Assembly (NCBI RefSeq): GCF_024305245.1
Contig: NZ_JAMWYX010000001.1
Location: forward strand, 496,001-560,000
DNA: 64,000 nt
Direction of reading: 5' to 3'
DNA from: Erythrobacter sp.
Lineage (GTDB): Bacteria > Pseudomonadota > Alphaproteobacteria > Sphingomonadales > Sphingomonadaceae
Made by a program: the position numbers and the translations under genes. Under the pieces are notes generated by a model that had not been told where the DNA came from, ran no database searches, and saw nothing but the letters and a program-made list of their open reading frames with translations. Positions 18,752-28,076 of the stretch are shown in pieces. Position 1 is the first letter of the stretch; the number at the start of each line of letters is the position of its first letter.

Positions 18752-19536
18752 CTGTGATCCATCCCAATATGACAGACGAAAGCGCGAAGATTCGCGCGCG
18801 CGATGTCTCGGTCTATTACGGCGACAAGAAAGCGATCGACGATGTCTCGATCGACATCTCGCCCGATTACGTCACTGCGTTCATCGGACCGTCGGGTTGC
18901 GGGAAATCCACATTTCTGCGCTGCTTCAACCGGATGAACGACACCATCAGTGCCGCGCGCGTCACCGGCCTGATCGAACTGGAGGGCGAAGATATTCACG
19001 GCGACCGGATGGATGTCGTCCAGCTGCGTGCGCGGGTCGGAATGGTGTTCCAGAAACCGAACCCCTTCCCCAAGTCGATCTACGAAAACATCGCCTATGG
19101 CCCCAAGATCCACGGGCTGGCCGAAAAGAAGGCCGATCTCGACGTGGTGGTCGAACGCTCATTGACCCGTGCCGGGCTGTGGGAAGAGGTCAAGGACCGG
19201 CTCGAGGATTCGGGCACTGCGTTGTCCGGCGGTCAGCAGCAGCGCCTCTGCATCGCCCGCGCGATCGCGGTCGATCCCGAGGTGATCCTGATGGATGAAC
19301 CCGCCTCGGCGCTCGATCCGATTGCCACTGCCAAGATCGAGGAACTGATCGACGACCTTTCCGGACGTTATGCGATTGTCATCGTCACCCACTCCATGCA
19401 ACAGGCTGCCCGCGTCAGCCAGCGCACGGCCTTCTTCCACCTCGGCAAGATGGTAGAATATGGTCCCACATCCGAGATCTTCACCAATCCGATAGAGGAA
19501 CGGACGAAGGATTACATCACAGGAAGGTACGGCTGA
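18748..19536 (+). CDS. pstB: Phosphate ABC transporter ATP-binding protein PstB
   Basis: This 262-residue ATPase powers phosphate import with PstA and PstC. Walker A is GPSGCGKST at residues 47-55, the signature is [16 protein letters not shown], Walker B is [13 protein letters not shown], and the H-loop is in [15 protein letters not shown] use the GTG at 18748, which overlaps the pstA stop; an in-frame ATG at 18769 would give a protein seven residues shorter. phoU begins at its last base. Confidence 0.95.
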   Translation: MTVIHPNMTDESAKIRARDVSVYYGDKKAIDDVSIDISPDYVTAFIGPSGCGKSTFLRCFNRMNDTISAARVTGLIELEGEDIHGDRMDVVQLRARVGMVFQKPNPFPKSIYENIAYGPKIHGLAEKKADLDVVVERSLTRAGLWEEVKDRLEDSGTALSGGQQQRLCIARAIAVDPEVILMDEPASALDPIATAKIEELIDDLSGRYAIVIVTHSMQQAARVSQRTAFFHLGKMVEYGPTSEIFTNPIEERTKDYITGRYG

Positions 19537-20204
19537 TGGCCGAACATACGGTCAAGGCATTCGACGAAGACATCACCCGCTTGCGCGGGCTGATCGCAGA
19601 GATGGGCGGCCTTGCCGAGGTCGCGATCCACGAGGCGCTCGATGCGCTGGTGCGCGGCGACGTGGAACTCGCCGAGAAGGTGGTCGCGCGTGACAAGCGG
19701 ATCGATGCGCTGGAAACCGAGGTCGACAAGCTCTCCGTGCGCATCATCGCCCTGCGCGCGCCCATGGCCGACGATCTGCGCGAAGTCATCGCCGCACTCA
19801 AGATCGGCGGTGTGGTCGAGCGGATCGGCGATTATTCCAAGAACATCGCCAAACGGGTCGGCATGATCGAAGGCCGCGCCCGGTTCGAGCCGCTGACTTT
19901 GCTGCCCGCGATGGGCGAACTCGCCAGCGAAATGGTGCACGATGTGCTCACCGCCTATGCTGCGCGCGATCCAGATCTGGCGCGCGAAGTGATCGCCACC
20001 GATGCCAAGGTCGACGCCTTCTACAACAGCATTTTCCGCAATCTCGTCAGCCATATGGTCGAAAACCCTTCGACCATTTCGAGCGCTGCGCAGCTGCTGT
20101 TCGTGGCCCGCAATATCGAGCGGATCGGCGACCACGCGACCAACGTCGCCGAGATGGTCTATTTCGCCGCGACAGGCTCCTACCCGCCCGAAGGTGACCG
20201 GTAA
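19536..20204 (+). CDS. phoU: Phosphate signalling regulator PhoU
   Basis: The protein has 222 residues and consists of two three-helix PhoU repeats. It holds PhoR in the inactive state when the Pst transporter signals phosphate sufficiency. The metal-binding segments are recognisable: DKRIDALETEVDKL in repeat 1 and DAKVDAFYNSIFRNL in repeat 2, with VERIGDYSKNIAKR and IERIGDHATNVAEM after them. The ATG overlaps the pstB TGA by one base. Confidence 0.95.
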   Translation: MAEHTVKAFDEDITRLRGLIAEMGGLAEVAIHEALDALVRGDVELAEKVVARDKRIDALETEVDKLSVRIIALRAPMADDLREVIAALKIGGVVERIGDYSKNIAKRVGMIEGRARFEPLTLLPAMGELASEMVHDVLTAYAARDPDLAREVIATDAKVDAFYNSIFRNLVSHMVENPSTISSAAQLLFVARNIERIGDHATNVAEMVYFAATGSYPPEGDR

Positions 20205-20285
20205 GCCGCGTCATTCCCGTGTGGAAAACTTGTCGGCTGCGGTTTCATCAAATTGTAGCTGAAGTGAAACATAGGATCAGGGACC

Positions 20286-20301
20286 GCCCCTCGGGAGGGG
20301 C
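20286..20301 (+). other. GC-rich hairpin just upstream of phoB
   Basis: GCCCCT-CGGG-AGGGGC forms a six-pair stem with a 4-nt loop, ending a few bases before the GAGGAGG ribosome site of phoB. No T-run follows. It may limit read-through or adjust phoB translation relative to phoU; this is inference. Confidence 0.4.
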
Positions 20302-20319
20302 TTGAGGAGGCATCACCGC

Positions 20320-21009
20320 ATGTCCGCTGCCAAACTGCTGCTGGTCGAAGACGATCCTGCCCTGTCCGAACTGCTGGAATACCGTTTCCAGAACGAAGGT
20401 TACAACGTGCGCTGCACCGGCGATGGTGACGAGGCACTGGTGCTGGCGAGCGAGGACGTGCCCGACCTCATCATTCTCGACTGGATGATCGAGGGCACCA
20501 GCGGGATCGAGGTCTGCCGCCGCTTGCGCCGCGACAAGGAAACCGCGCACGTGCCGATCATTATGCTGACCGCACGCGAGGCCGAGGATGACCGCGTGCG
20601 CGGGCTGGAAACAGGCGCGGACGATTATCTCACCAAGCCGTTCTCCCCGCGCGAACTGCTCGCCCGCGTGGCGGCGGTGATGCGCCGCATTCGTCCAGCC
20701 CTTGCCGGGGAGACGATAGAGGTGGGGGACATCCGGCTCGATCCGGTGGCGCACAAGGTGCAGCGCCGCGGCCGCGCATTGCAGCTTGGGCCGACCGAAT
20801 ACCGCCTGCTCAAGTTCTTCATGGAAAGCCCGGGCCGGGTGTTTAGCCGCGGCCAGCTGCTCGACGGGGTTTGGGGCACCGGTTCGGACATCGAACTGCG
20901 TACGGTCGACGTCCATATCCGCCGCTTGCGCAAGGCGATCGGGTTCGACGGCGCGAAAGACCCGATCCGCACGGTCCGCTCGGCCGGATACGCGCTCGAA
21001 GCCACCTGA
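20320..21009 (+). CDS. phoB: Phosphate regulon response regulator PhoB
   Basis: This OmpR-type regulator of 229 residues has a receiver domain with the acidic patch LLVEDDPALSELLEYR, the phospho-acceptor aspartate in LIILDWMIEGTSG near residue 54, and the conserved lysine in DYLTKPFSPRELLAR. The C-terminal winged helix ends with TVDVHIRRLRKAIGF and TVRSAGYALE. It binds Pho boxes such as the one at 15938. GAGGAGG before the ATG sets the start. It closes the phosphate operon and is convergent with an extensin-like gene. Confidence 0.95.
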   Translation: MSAAKLLLVEDDPALSELLEYRFQNEGYNVRCTGDGDEALVLASEDVPDLIILDWMIEGTSGIEVCRRLRRDKETAHVPIIMLTAREAEDDRVRGLETGADDYLTKPFSPRELLARVAAVMRRIRPALAGETIEVGDIRLDPVAHKVQRRGRALQLGPTEYRLLKFFMESPGRVFSRGQLLDGVWGTGSDIELRTVDVHIRRLRKAIGFDGAKDPIRTVRSAGYALEAT

Positions 21010-21011
21010 CC

Positions 21012-21752
21012 CTAGCGGCAGACGCCAGACCAGCGCGGGCTCTGGTCGAGATGGAAATGATCGGCGTGGGCAGCATTGTAATCGGGTGACAGGACGGTGG
21101 AGAACCACTGGCACGCCCCGTCGCGCGCGCGGCGCAGGAAGCGTGCTTCTTCGCCTTCGCCGTCCCAGTCCGCGATCAGGCTGATGCGGCGTCCGTCGTC
21201 CAGCACGAAGGCGGCGATGTCGATAGCATTGGCGGTCGCGTGTTCACTCCACGGCCCTTCAGCGCTGCCATAGGTGCGGCGGCAGGAATACGCGCCGAGA
21301 TGCTCGATCCGGGCAATGCCGGTGCCGAGAATCTCCTGCGCTGCCGGGGTCAATGTCTTGCTGCGCCACAATTCGAGCGCTGCAGCGGCGGGGCAGGTGA
21401 CTGGCGGGGTATCGGGCGCGAGCGGGTAATCCGTCAGCCGGGTGCGATCAGGCCGGGCGCAGGCCCCCTCGCCCGCTGGATCGAGCACGGCATGGGTGAC
21501 GCCGCTACGCTCCAGCACGGCGCGGCAATTGGCCACATCGTCTTTCAGCGTCTCCAGCTTGCCTGCGGTTGCCCACCCGACCGGGTGATTGAGATCGAGC
21601 GGAGCGGTGGGATCGTGTTCGGGATGATCCTTGATCCAGCGCAACCCCGCGACGAGCAGCGCAGCGAGGATCATCAGCACAATGATCGCGCGATCAGTGC
21701 GAAATCTGCCTATTCGGCGACTGATCCGGGTTTGGGATCGCTTGCTTGCCAT
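21012..21752 (-). CDS. Extensin-like C-terminal domain protein
   Basis: The protein has 246 residues. A basic N-terminus and one hydrophobic helix (AIIVLMILAALLVAGL, about residues 25-40) anchor it in the inner membrane or act as an uncleaved signal. The rest matches the bacterial extensin-like C-terminal domain: paired cysteines (TCPAAAALELW, SCRRTYG), SEHATANAIDIAAF, and the terminal HADHFHLDQSPRW with metal-ligand-like histidines, a layout shared with D-Ala-D-Ala peptidase-type folds. A cell-wall role is plausible but unproven. It starts 2 bases after dnaE2 ends, so it may be read with the SOS operon. Confidence 0.82.
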   Translation of the reverse strand: MASKRSQTRISRRIGRFRTDRAIIVLMILAALLVAGLRWIKDHPEHDPTAPLDLNHPVGWATAGKLETLKDDVANCRAVLERSGVTHAVLDPAGEGACARPDRTRLTDYPLAPDTPPVTCPAAAALELWRSKTLTPAAQEILGTGIARIEHLGAYSCRRTYGSAEGPWSEHATANAIDIAAFVLDDGRRISLIADWDGEGEEARFLRRARDGACQWFSTVLSPDYNAAHADHFHLDQSPRWSGVCR

Positions 21753-21754
21753 GA

Positions 21755-24700
21755 TCAATGAAAGTCGCGGGATCGCGGAAGTATCCGGTGATTGCGCGGA
21801 TGGGTGCTGACATTGGGACGGGGTGCGAGTTCATCGATCATGTCGCGCGCGGTCAGCGCCTCGCGCCCCTGCGGTGGCTTGCGCCCGGTCAGCGGCGCGT
21901 TCACGTGATCGGCGCGGGCGAGCGGGGCGTCCAGCAGATCGTCCGAAAGCGCGTGCAGTGCAGTGGTCGCATCGGTCATGGACTGGGCGATCACGTGGAT
22001 CACCTCGTCATCATATTCCACCCGCCCGCGCACCTCCATCAACCGCGCGCCCATCACCACCTTGCGATGCTTTTCCTTGAGATCGGGCCACACCACGAGG
22101 TTGATCACGCCGGTCTCATCCTCCAGCGTGATGAAGGTGACGCCCTTGGCGCTGCCGGGTCGCTGACGGATCAGCACCACACCTGCGACCTGCACCATGC
22201 TGCGGAACTTGCGCGCACGCAGATCGGAAGCGCGTACAAAGCCGCGCGCGGCAAGGTCTGCGCGCAGGAACGCCATCGGGTGCGCTTTCAGACTGAGCCG
22301 GGTGGTCTGGTAATCGGCCACCACTTCTTCCGACAGCGGCATGACAGGGAGCAGGATCCGCGTCCGCTCGGCCCCCTCCTCGCGCACTCCGGCAGCACGG
22401 AACAACGGCAGATCGGGCGCGGCAATCAGGCTGCGGGCGTCCCATAGTGCCTGCCTGCGGGACAGCCCCAGCGAGATGAAGGCATCGGCGCTGGCAAGCC
22501 GCTCGATATGCGCAGGCGAAAGCCCGGCGCGCGTCCGCAGATCGGCGATATTGCGGAAAGCCCCACCCTCCTCACGCGCGGCTACCAACGTGGCAGCGAC
22601 ATGCTCGGGCAGCCCGTCGATCTGCCGCAGGCCGAGACGCAGGGCGTGCTTCTCGTCTCCCTTCGCTTCCAAAGTGCAATCCCAGCCTGAATGGTTCACA
22701 TCGATCGGCAGCACCCGCACCCCGTGTTCGGCCGCATCGCGCACGATTTGCGCCGGAGCGTAGAAACCCATCGGCTGCGAATTGAGCAACCCACAGGCGA
22801 ACGCCGCCGGATAATGGCACTTCAGCCAGCTCGACACATACACCAGCTGCGCAAAGCTCGCCGCGTGGCTTTCGGGAAAGCCGTATTCGCCAAAGCCCCG
22901 GATCTGGTTGAAACAACGCTGGGCGAATTCGCGGTCATATCCGCGGGCGACCATTCGTTCGACCATCATGTCCTGCAATTCATCGACCATGCCCCGGCTA
23001 CGGAAGGTCGCCATCGCCTTGCGCAAGCGGTTGGCTTCAAGGCTGGAGAACTTGGCCGCATCCAGCGCGATCTTCATCGCCTGTTCCTGAAAGATTGGCA
23101 CGCCGAGCGTACGTCCCAAGATACTGGTCAGCTCGTCCGGCGGGCCGTGTTCGGGCGCAGGTGCGGGGATCTGAACCGGCTCGGCACCCCTGCGGCGCTT
23201 CAGGTAGGGGTGCACCATGTCCCCCTGAATCGGCCCCGGTCGGACAATCGCGACCTGAATGACGAGATCATAGAATTCGCGCGGGCGCAGGCGCGGCAGC
23301 ATGTTCATCTGCGCCCGGCTTTCGACCTGAAACACGCCGAGCGAATCGCCCCTGCGCAGCATCGCGTAGGTTTCCGGATCTTCGCGCGGCACGTTAGCTA
23401 ACGTCAGTGCGCGGCCATGATGATCTCCCAACAGATCGAGGCATTTGCGGATGCAGGTCAGCATCCCCAGCGCCAGCACGTCGACCTTGAGGATGCCCAG
23501 CGCCTCGATATCGTCCTTGTCCCACTCGATGAAACTGCGCTCGGGCATCGCGCCGTTGCCGATCGGCACGGTTTCGCTGAGTGCGCTTTCGGTGAGGATG
23601 AACCCGCCGACGTGCTGGCCAAGATGGCGCGGCATTCCAATCATCTGCTCGGTCAGCTTGAGGACGCGCCTGAGGTGCGGATCGGTCACGTCCAGCCCGG
23701 TTTCCGCCGCGTGTTTCTCGCTGATCTCGCGTCCCCATCCGCCCCATACCGTGCGGGCGAGCGCGCTGGTGACGTCCTCCGACAGTCCCATCGCCTTTCC
23801 CACCTCGCGGATCGCCATGCGCGGGCGGTAGTGGATCACGGTGGCGCATAACCCTGCGCGGTGGCGGCCATATTTGCGGTAGATGTACTGGATCACCTCC
23901 TCGCGCCGCTCATGCTCGAAATCGACGTCGATATCCGGCGGCTCCTTGCGTTCTTCGGAGATGAAGCGGTCGAACAGCAGCTGGTGCTTGGCCGGATCGA
24001 CGCTGGTGATGCCAAGGACATAGCAGACGGCGGAGTTCGCGGCGCTTCCCCGCCCCTGGCATAAAATCGGCGGATCGCACCCGCGCGCGAAGTCGACGAT
24101 ATCCTTGATAGTAAGGAAATAGCGCGCCAGATCGAGCTTGGCGATCAGCGTAAGTTCGCGATCCAGCGTGGCACGCACGGTTTCGGGCAGGCCATCCGGA
24201 TAGCGCCGCCCTGCCCCTGCCCACACCTCGGTTTCGAGGAAGGCTTGCGGGGTCTGGCCATCGGGATAGATTTCTTCCGGGTATTCATATCGCAATTCGT
24301 CGAGGCTGAACTGGCAGCGGTCTGCCACTTCGCGCGCTGCGGCGATGGCATGGGGCCAACGCGCGAACAGACGCTGCATTTCGCCCGGAGACTTGAAGTG
24401 CCGCTCGGCATTGGGGTGGAGCAGGTGCCCGGCCGCCGCCACCGTGGTCTTGTGCCGGATCGCGGTCATCACGTCCTGCAACGCGCGGCGTTCGGGCGCA
24501 TGGTAATGCACATCGTTGGTGGCGAGCAGGCAAAGGCCATGGGCGCGCGCGAGTGCGTCGAGCCGCTCGATCCGGGCAATGTCGTCACCCCGGTAGAGGT
24601 AGCTGGCGGCGATGTGGCGCAGGCTTGGCAGCTGGCGGGCGAGGTGGGGGAGGATGTCGGGGAACGGGGCGGTCATTTCGGTAGGGCCGAAACGGGAGGG

Positions 24701-25288
24701 ATCGGAGCCGGGCCCGCCCGGAAGCTCGCTATGCCCGCTCCCACCCCTAACCCCTCCCGCAAGCGGGAGGGGGACCACATTGCTCGGCACCGCAATGGTG
24801 AAGCGGGCGTCGAGATCATCGGGCGGGAGCAGGATCAGCTGCACGCCTTCGGCATGGGCGGCGAGCAGGGCAAGGTCGATCTCACACACACCCTTGTCCT
24901 GCCATTCCCCGGCAAGCGTCTGCATCCGGCCTGCACTGATCAACCGGCACAGGCGGCCATAGGCGGCGCGGGTTTCGGGGTAGGCGAGGAACGCCAGCCC
25001 TTCGACCGTTTCGATCCGGCAGCCGATCACCGGGCGCAGTTTGAGCGTCTTGGCCTCGGTATGCAGCCGCACCACCCCCGCCATCGAATTGACATCGGCA
25101 ATCCCCACCGCATCATAGCCGTGGCCGTGCGCGGTCAGCACCAGATCGACCGCATCCGATGCCCCGCGCAGGAAGCTGAAGCAGCTCGCCAGACCCAGTT
25201 CGACGAAGGGCGCACGCGGCGGGGCGGCGACCGCATCGGGATCAATCGCAAGCGTGCGCTTGTCGGGGGTCAACGGAGCATCGGGCAT
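21755..25288 (-). CDS. dnaE2: Error-prone DNA polymerase III alpha-like subunit (DnaE2/ImuC)
   Basis: This C-family polymerase of 1177 residues performs mutagenic translesion synthesis with ImuA and ImuB after DNA damage. The N-terminal PHP domain starts at FVELGLASCFSFLRGAS. The catalytic aspartates lie in PPDIDVDFEHERREEV near residue 450, with GRGSAANSAVCYVLGIT just before. The C-terminal OB fold is near residue 1030 (MVQVAGVVLIRQRPGSAKG). The protein is longer than usual; part of this comes from about 35 residues near 168-203 encoded by a palindromic repeat. It begins one base after the udgX stop and belongs to the LexA-boxed unit starting at 27988. Confidence 0.95.
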   Translation of the reverse strand: MPDAPLTPDKRTLAIDPDAVAAPPRAPFVELGLASCFSFLRGASDAVDLVLTAHGHGYDAVGIADVNSMAGVVRLHTEAKTLKLRPVIGCRIETVEGLAFLAYPETRAAYGRLCRLISAGRMQTLAGEWQDKGVCEIDLALLAAHAEGVQLILLPPDDLDARFTIAVPSNVVPLPLAGGVRGGSGHSELPGGPGSDPSRFGPTEMTAPFPDILPHLARQLPSLRHIAASYLYRGDDIARIERLDALARAHGLCLLATNDVHYHAPERRALQDVMTAIRHKTTVAAAGHLLHPNAERHFKSPGEMQRLFARWPHAIAAAREVADRCQFSLDELRYEYPEEIYPDGQTPQAFLETEVWAGAGRRYPDGLPETVRATLDRELTLIAKLDLARYFLTIKDIVDFARGCDPPILCQGRGSAANSAVCYVLGITSVDPAKHQLLFDRFISEERKEPPDIDVDFEHERREEVIQYIYRKYGRHRAGLCATVIHYRPRMAIREVGKAMGLSEDVTSALARTVWGGWGREISEKHAAETGLDVTDPHLRRVLKLTEQMIGMPRHLGQHVGGFILTESALSETVPIGNGAMPERSFIEWDKDDIEALGILKVDVLALGMLTCIRKCLDLLGDHHGRALTLANVPREDPETYAMLRRGDSLGVFQVESRAQMNMLPRLRPREFYDLVIQVAIVRPGPIQGDMVHPYLKRRRGAEPVQIPAPAPEHGPPDELTSILGRTLGVPIFQEQAMKIALDAAKFSSLEANRLRKAMATFRSRGMVDELQDMMVERMVARGYDREFAQRCFNQIRGFGEYGFPESHAASFAQLVYVSSWLKCHYPAAFACGLLNSQPMGFYAPAQIVRDAAEHGVRVLPIDVNHSGWDCTLEAKGDEKHALRLGLRQIDGLPEHVAATLVAAREEGGAFRNIADLRTRAGLSPAHIERLASADAFISLGLSRRQALWDARSLIAAPDLPLFRAAGVREEGAERTRILLPVMPLSEEVVADYQTTRLSLKAHPMAFLRADLAARGFVRASDLRARKFRSMVQVAGVVLIRQRPGSAKGVTFITLEDETGVINLVVWPDLKEKHRKVVMGARLMEVRGRVEYDDEVIHVIAQSMTDATTALHALSDDLLDAPLARADHVNAPLTGRKPPQGREALTARDMIDELAPRPNVSTHPRNHRILPRSRDFH
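24751..24772. repeat. Palindromic repeat inserted in the dnaE2 reading frame
   Basis: CCCCTCCCGC-AA-GCGGGAGGGG is a perfect 10-bp palindrome, flanked by CCGCTCCCACCCCTAA. The same units (CCCCTCCCGC, GGTGGGAGCGG) occur between pgk and gap at 55710-55821, which marks it as a REP-like family. Here it is translated as VVPLPLAGGVRGG within the DnaE2 PHP domain. Confidence 0.8.
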
Positions 25289-25289
25289 C

Positions 25290-26750
25290 TCAGCCTGCCA
25301 GCTCTTCCAACCGCTCCTTCACCGCCGCAAGATCGCTTGCGAACAGTGCGGCCTGTGTTTCGTGCGCCTCGCCATCCAGACGCAGCAGGTAGGAAGGGTG
25401 CGCCGTCACCCACAGCTCGCCCCCATCTTCCAGCGCGAGCGGTGCCCCACGCGCCTTGGAAATGCTCACCGTCCGGCCCAGCAGCCCGCGCGCCGCGCTG
25501 GCACCGAGCGCCAGCACGAGGCGAGGTTTCACAATCTCGCGTTCGGCCTCCAGCCACCAGCGGCAGGTATCGATCTCCTTTGCGCCCGGCGACTGATGCA
25601 GCCGGCGCTTGCCCTTCCACACGAACTTGAAGTGCTTGACCGTGTTGGTGACATAGGCGGCGCTCCGATCGATTCCGGCGCGAACGAGATATTCGTCGAG
25701 CAGCTGCCCGGCAGGCCCGACAAAGGGCCGTCCGGCGACATCCTCCTGATCGCCCGGCTGTTCGCCGACGATCATCAGCGCAGCGCCAATCGGCCCTTCT
25801 CCCATCACCGCGTGATTATCGAGCTCGCCGATCGGGCAGTTGCGACAGGTATGGATCGCCTTGTCCACACCTGCCAGCGTCGCGGGCTTCTCGCCCATAT
25901 CAAGGCTGCCCGATGACACCATCTGTGCCTCCTTCGCCTGTGCCCCGGCGATCAGCTGCGGGATCAGCTCCGCCTCGGGCAGGTTCTTCCAGTATTTCTT
26001 CGGCATCTCCGAAAGCATCGCGCCGACCTTGAGCCGCGCGGGATTGAAGATCGAAGCGTAATACGAACGCCACAGATCTTCGACCGGATCACCTGATGGC
26101 GCGTCGGAGCGCCGGGCGGGCGGGCCTTCGTGCATGGTCTCGCCGTCCCAATGCACGCTGCCGCGCGGGGTCAGAATCGACCAGCGCATATTGGCGAAAC
26201 GGCGCATGAAGAATGCCGCCTCGGCGCGGACGATGTGATGATCGGGTTCGAACCAGGCGACGAAGTGCGGCGTGCCATCCTCCTCGGCAACCTCGCGGAA
26301 GCGGACAAAGGCGTGCATCTTGTGCGCATCGCGCCGCACCGCCTTGGCCAATTCCTCGATCCGGCGCACCTCGGGATCGGCCTTGTCTTCCATCAGCCGC
26401 GGATTGCGCTGAAGCCGCCACAGCACGCGATACAGCAGCCCGAAGCGCGCCGGATCGGTGTGCAACGCGGTGCTGCGAGCCACCGCCAGAAAGCGCTGGC
26501 TGGCGCGCACCGGCGGCGCATCGGCAGGCGGAGCGGGCAAGCGCTTCTCGCCGCGAGAGGGGCCTTCGGCGGCGAACAGATCACCCGTCCCGCCCGGCTC
26601 GATCCAGCTCACCCGGTCCGGCGGGACATCGCATTGGATCAACCCGCGCGCCCGTTCACGCCAGAACGCGAAATCGTCGGGCGCGGGCAGGTGCACGGCG
26701 TAATGCGCGCCGAGGCTGACGTTCCGCCCCAAGCGTTTTTGGGCGGTCAT
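25290..26750 (-). CDS. udgX: UdgX-type uracil-DNA-binding protein fused to a DUF4130 domain
   Basis: The protein has 486 residues in two parts. The N-terminal half (to about 250) resembles the DUF4130 DNA-metabolism domain (FVRFREVAEEDGTPHFVAWF, then FFMRRFANMRWSILTPRGS). The C-terminal half is a family-4-like uracil-DNA glycosylase with CRNCPIGELD as part of the iron-sulfur site, MIVGEQPGDQEDVAGRPFVG, and the loop GKRRLHQSPGAKE near residue 381. The KRR-I/L-H loop is the signature of UdgX, which in mycobacteria bonds covalently to uracil-DNA through that histidine. It overlaps the radical SAM gene by one base (TGATG), and dnaE2 follows immediately. Confidence 0.88.
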   Translation of the reverse strand: MTAQKRLGRNVSLGAHYAVHLPAPDDFAFWRERARGLIQCDVPPDRVSWIEPGGTGDLFAAEGPSRGEKRLPAPPADAPPVRASQRFLAVARSTALHTDPARFGLLYRVLWRLQRNPRLMEDKADPEVRRIEELAKAVRRDAHKMHAFVRFREVAEEDGTPHFVAWFEPDHHIVRAEAAFFMRRFANMRWSILTPRGSVHWDGETMHEGPPARRSDAPSGDPVEDLWRSYYASIFNPARLKVGAMLSEMPKKYWKNLPEAELIPQLIAGAQAKEAQMVSSGSLDMGEKPATLAGVDKAIHTCRNCPIGELDNHAVMGEGPIGAALMIVGEQPGDQEDVAGRPFVGPAGQLLDEYLVRAGIDRSAAYVTNTVKHFKFVWKGKRRLHQSPGAKEIDTCRWWLEAEREIVKPRLVLALGASAARGLLGRTVSISKARGAPLALEDGGELWVTAHPSYLLRLDGEAHETQAALFASDLAAVKERLEELAG

Positions 26751-27988
26751 CAGAACAGCTCCAGCTGTTCCTGCTTCGGCGTGAGCAGACCGCGCAGGTC
26801 GGCGCGGTCGGTCAACAACGTAGGCCGCCAGTCGAGCGCGCAGATGAACGGACGCACCTTGGCGATCGAGGCGGTCAGCCGCGCGACATCGTCCAGACGC
26901 AGCGTCCGGTGCCGCCGCGCCGCGAGTATCCGTCCCACCGCCGTGGTCCCCAGCCCCGGCACCCGCAGCAATTGTTCTTTCGCGGCGCGGTTCACATCGA
27001 CCGGAAAATTGGCACGGAACTTCAGCGCCCACGCCAGTTTCGGGTCGATGTCGAGCGGCAGATTGCCGTCCGCCTCGGCCGCATCGGCGACCTCTCCCGG
27101 CGCAAAGCCATAAAACCGCATCAGCCAGTCCGACTGGTACAAGCGGTGTTCGCGCAGCAGTGGCGGGCGCTTCAGCGGCAGCACCGCAGAAGCATCGGGG
27201 ATCGGCGAGAAGGCGCTGTAATAGACGCGCCTGAGGCCGAAACTGCCATATAACCGGCTCGCCTTGCCGATGATTGCCGTGTCATTGGCATCGTCCGCGC
27301 CGACGATCATCTGAGTCGATTGGCCCGCAGGCGCGAACCGGGGCGCGTGGCGAAAACGTTTGCGTTCGTCCTTCGCCTGAATGATCCGCGCCTTGGTGCG
27401 CCCCATCGCGCCTTCGATCTGGCTTTCGTTCTTGTCGGGTGCAAGCCGGGTGAGGCCTGCGCGGGTCGGCAGTTCGACATTGATCGAAACCCGGTCGGCA
27501 TACAGCCCGGCCTCGTGGATGATCTCGGCATCGGCTTCGGGGATGGTCTTGAGGTGGATATAGCCGCGAAAATCGTGCTCTTCCCGCAGAATGCGAGCGA
27601 CTTCGACCATCTGCTCCATCGTGTGATTGGCGCTCTTGACGATGCCGGAGGACAGGAACAGCCCCTCGATATAATTGCGGCGATAGAAATTGAGCGTGAG
27701 GTCGACCACCTCCTGCGGGGTGAACCGTGCCCGCGCCACATTCGAACTTTTGCGGTTGATGCAGTAGTGGCAATCAAAGATGCAGTGGTTGGTCAGCAGC
27801 AGTTTGAGCAGCGAGATGCAGCGGCCATCGGGCGCATAGGCATGGCAGATGCCCATCCCTTCGGTCGAACCCACGCCTTTCCCGCCCAGCGAATTCTTCT
27901 TCGCCGTGCCGGATGATGCGCACGAAGCGTCATACTTCGCCGCGTCAGCGAGAATTTCGAGTTTCTGGCGGAGTGTTTGCTGGACCAT
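26750..27988 (-). CDS. Putative DNA modification/repair radical SAM protein
   Basis: The protein has 412 residues. The radical SAM cysteines are in NHCIFDCHYCINRKSS near residue 74 (C-x3-C-x2-C). The C-terminus carries a helix-hairpin-helix DNA-binding motif (LLRVPGLGTTAVGRILAARR). This matches the radical SAM family that regularly accompanies UdgX/DUF4130 proteins and is presumed to act on DNA; its reaction is unknown. AAGG upstream supports the ATG at 27988. The gene is first in a three-gene unit with udgX and dnaE2 and has a LexA box 26-40 bases upstream, so it should be damage-induced. Confidence 0.85.
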   Translation of the reverse strand: MVQQTLRQKLEILADAAKYDASCASSGTAKKNSLGGKGVGSTEGMGICHAYAPDGRCISLLKLLLTNHCIFDCHYCINRKSSNVARARFTPQEVVDLTLNFYRRNYIEGLFLSSGIVKSANHTMEQMVEVARILREEHDFRGYIHLKTIPEADAEIIHEAGLYADRVSINVELPTRAGLTRLAPDKNESQIEGAMGRTKARIIQAKDERKRFRHAPRFAPAGQSTQMIVGADDANDTAIIGKASRLYGSFGLRRVYYSAFSPIPDASAVLPLKRPPLLREHRLYQSDWLMRFYGFAPGEVADAAEADGNLPLDIDPKLAWALKFRANFPVDVNRAAKEQLLRVPGLGTTAVGRILAARRHRTLRLDDVARLTASIAKVRPFICALDWRPTLLTDRADLRGLLTPKQEQLELF

Positions 27989-28013
27989 GAGAACCTTGGG
28001 GAACACCTTTCGT

Positions 28014-28028
28014 GTTCCTTATATGTTC
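28014..28028 (-). promoter_or_regulatory. LexA (SOS) box of the radical SAM-udgX-dnaE2 unit
   Basis: GTTC-CTTATAT-GTTC fits the alphaproteobacterial LexA consensus GTTC-N7-GTTC exactly and lies 26 bases from the start codon at 27988. A further inverted GAACAC...GTGTTC overlaps it at 28001-28017. It predicts repression by LexA and induction by DNA damage. Confidence 0.85.
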
Positions 28029-28076
28029 CAACACCACCATTGCCAAATGCAAAGCTTGCAAGCGGCTGACGACTGT

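Noticed and set aside
20286..20301. The hairpin before phoB as another copy of the CCCCTCCCGC repeat family
   Set aside because: The arms (GCCCCT/AGGGGC) are shorter and the flanking blocks are absent.
24245..25630. An open frame on the + strand opposite dnaE2 and the end of udgX
   Set aside because: Antisense shadow: it covers two real genes with catalytic motifs and lacks a ribosome site.
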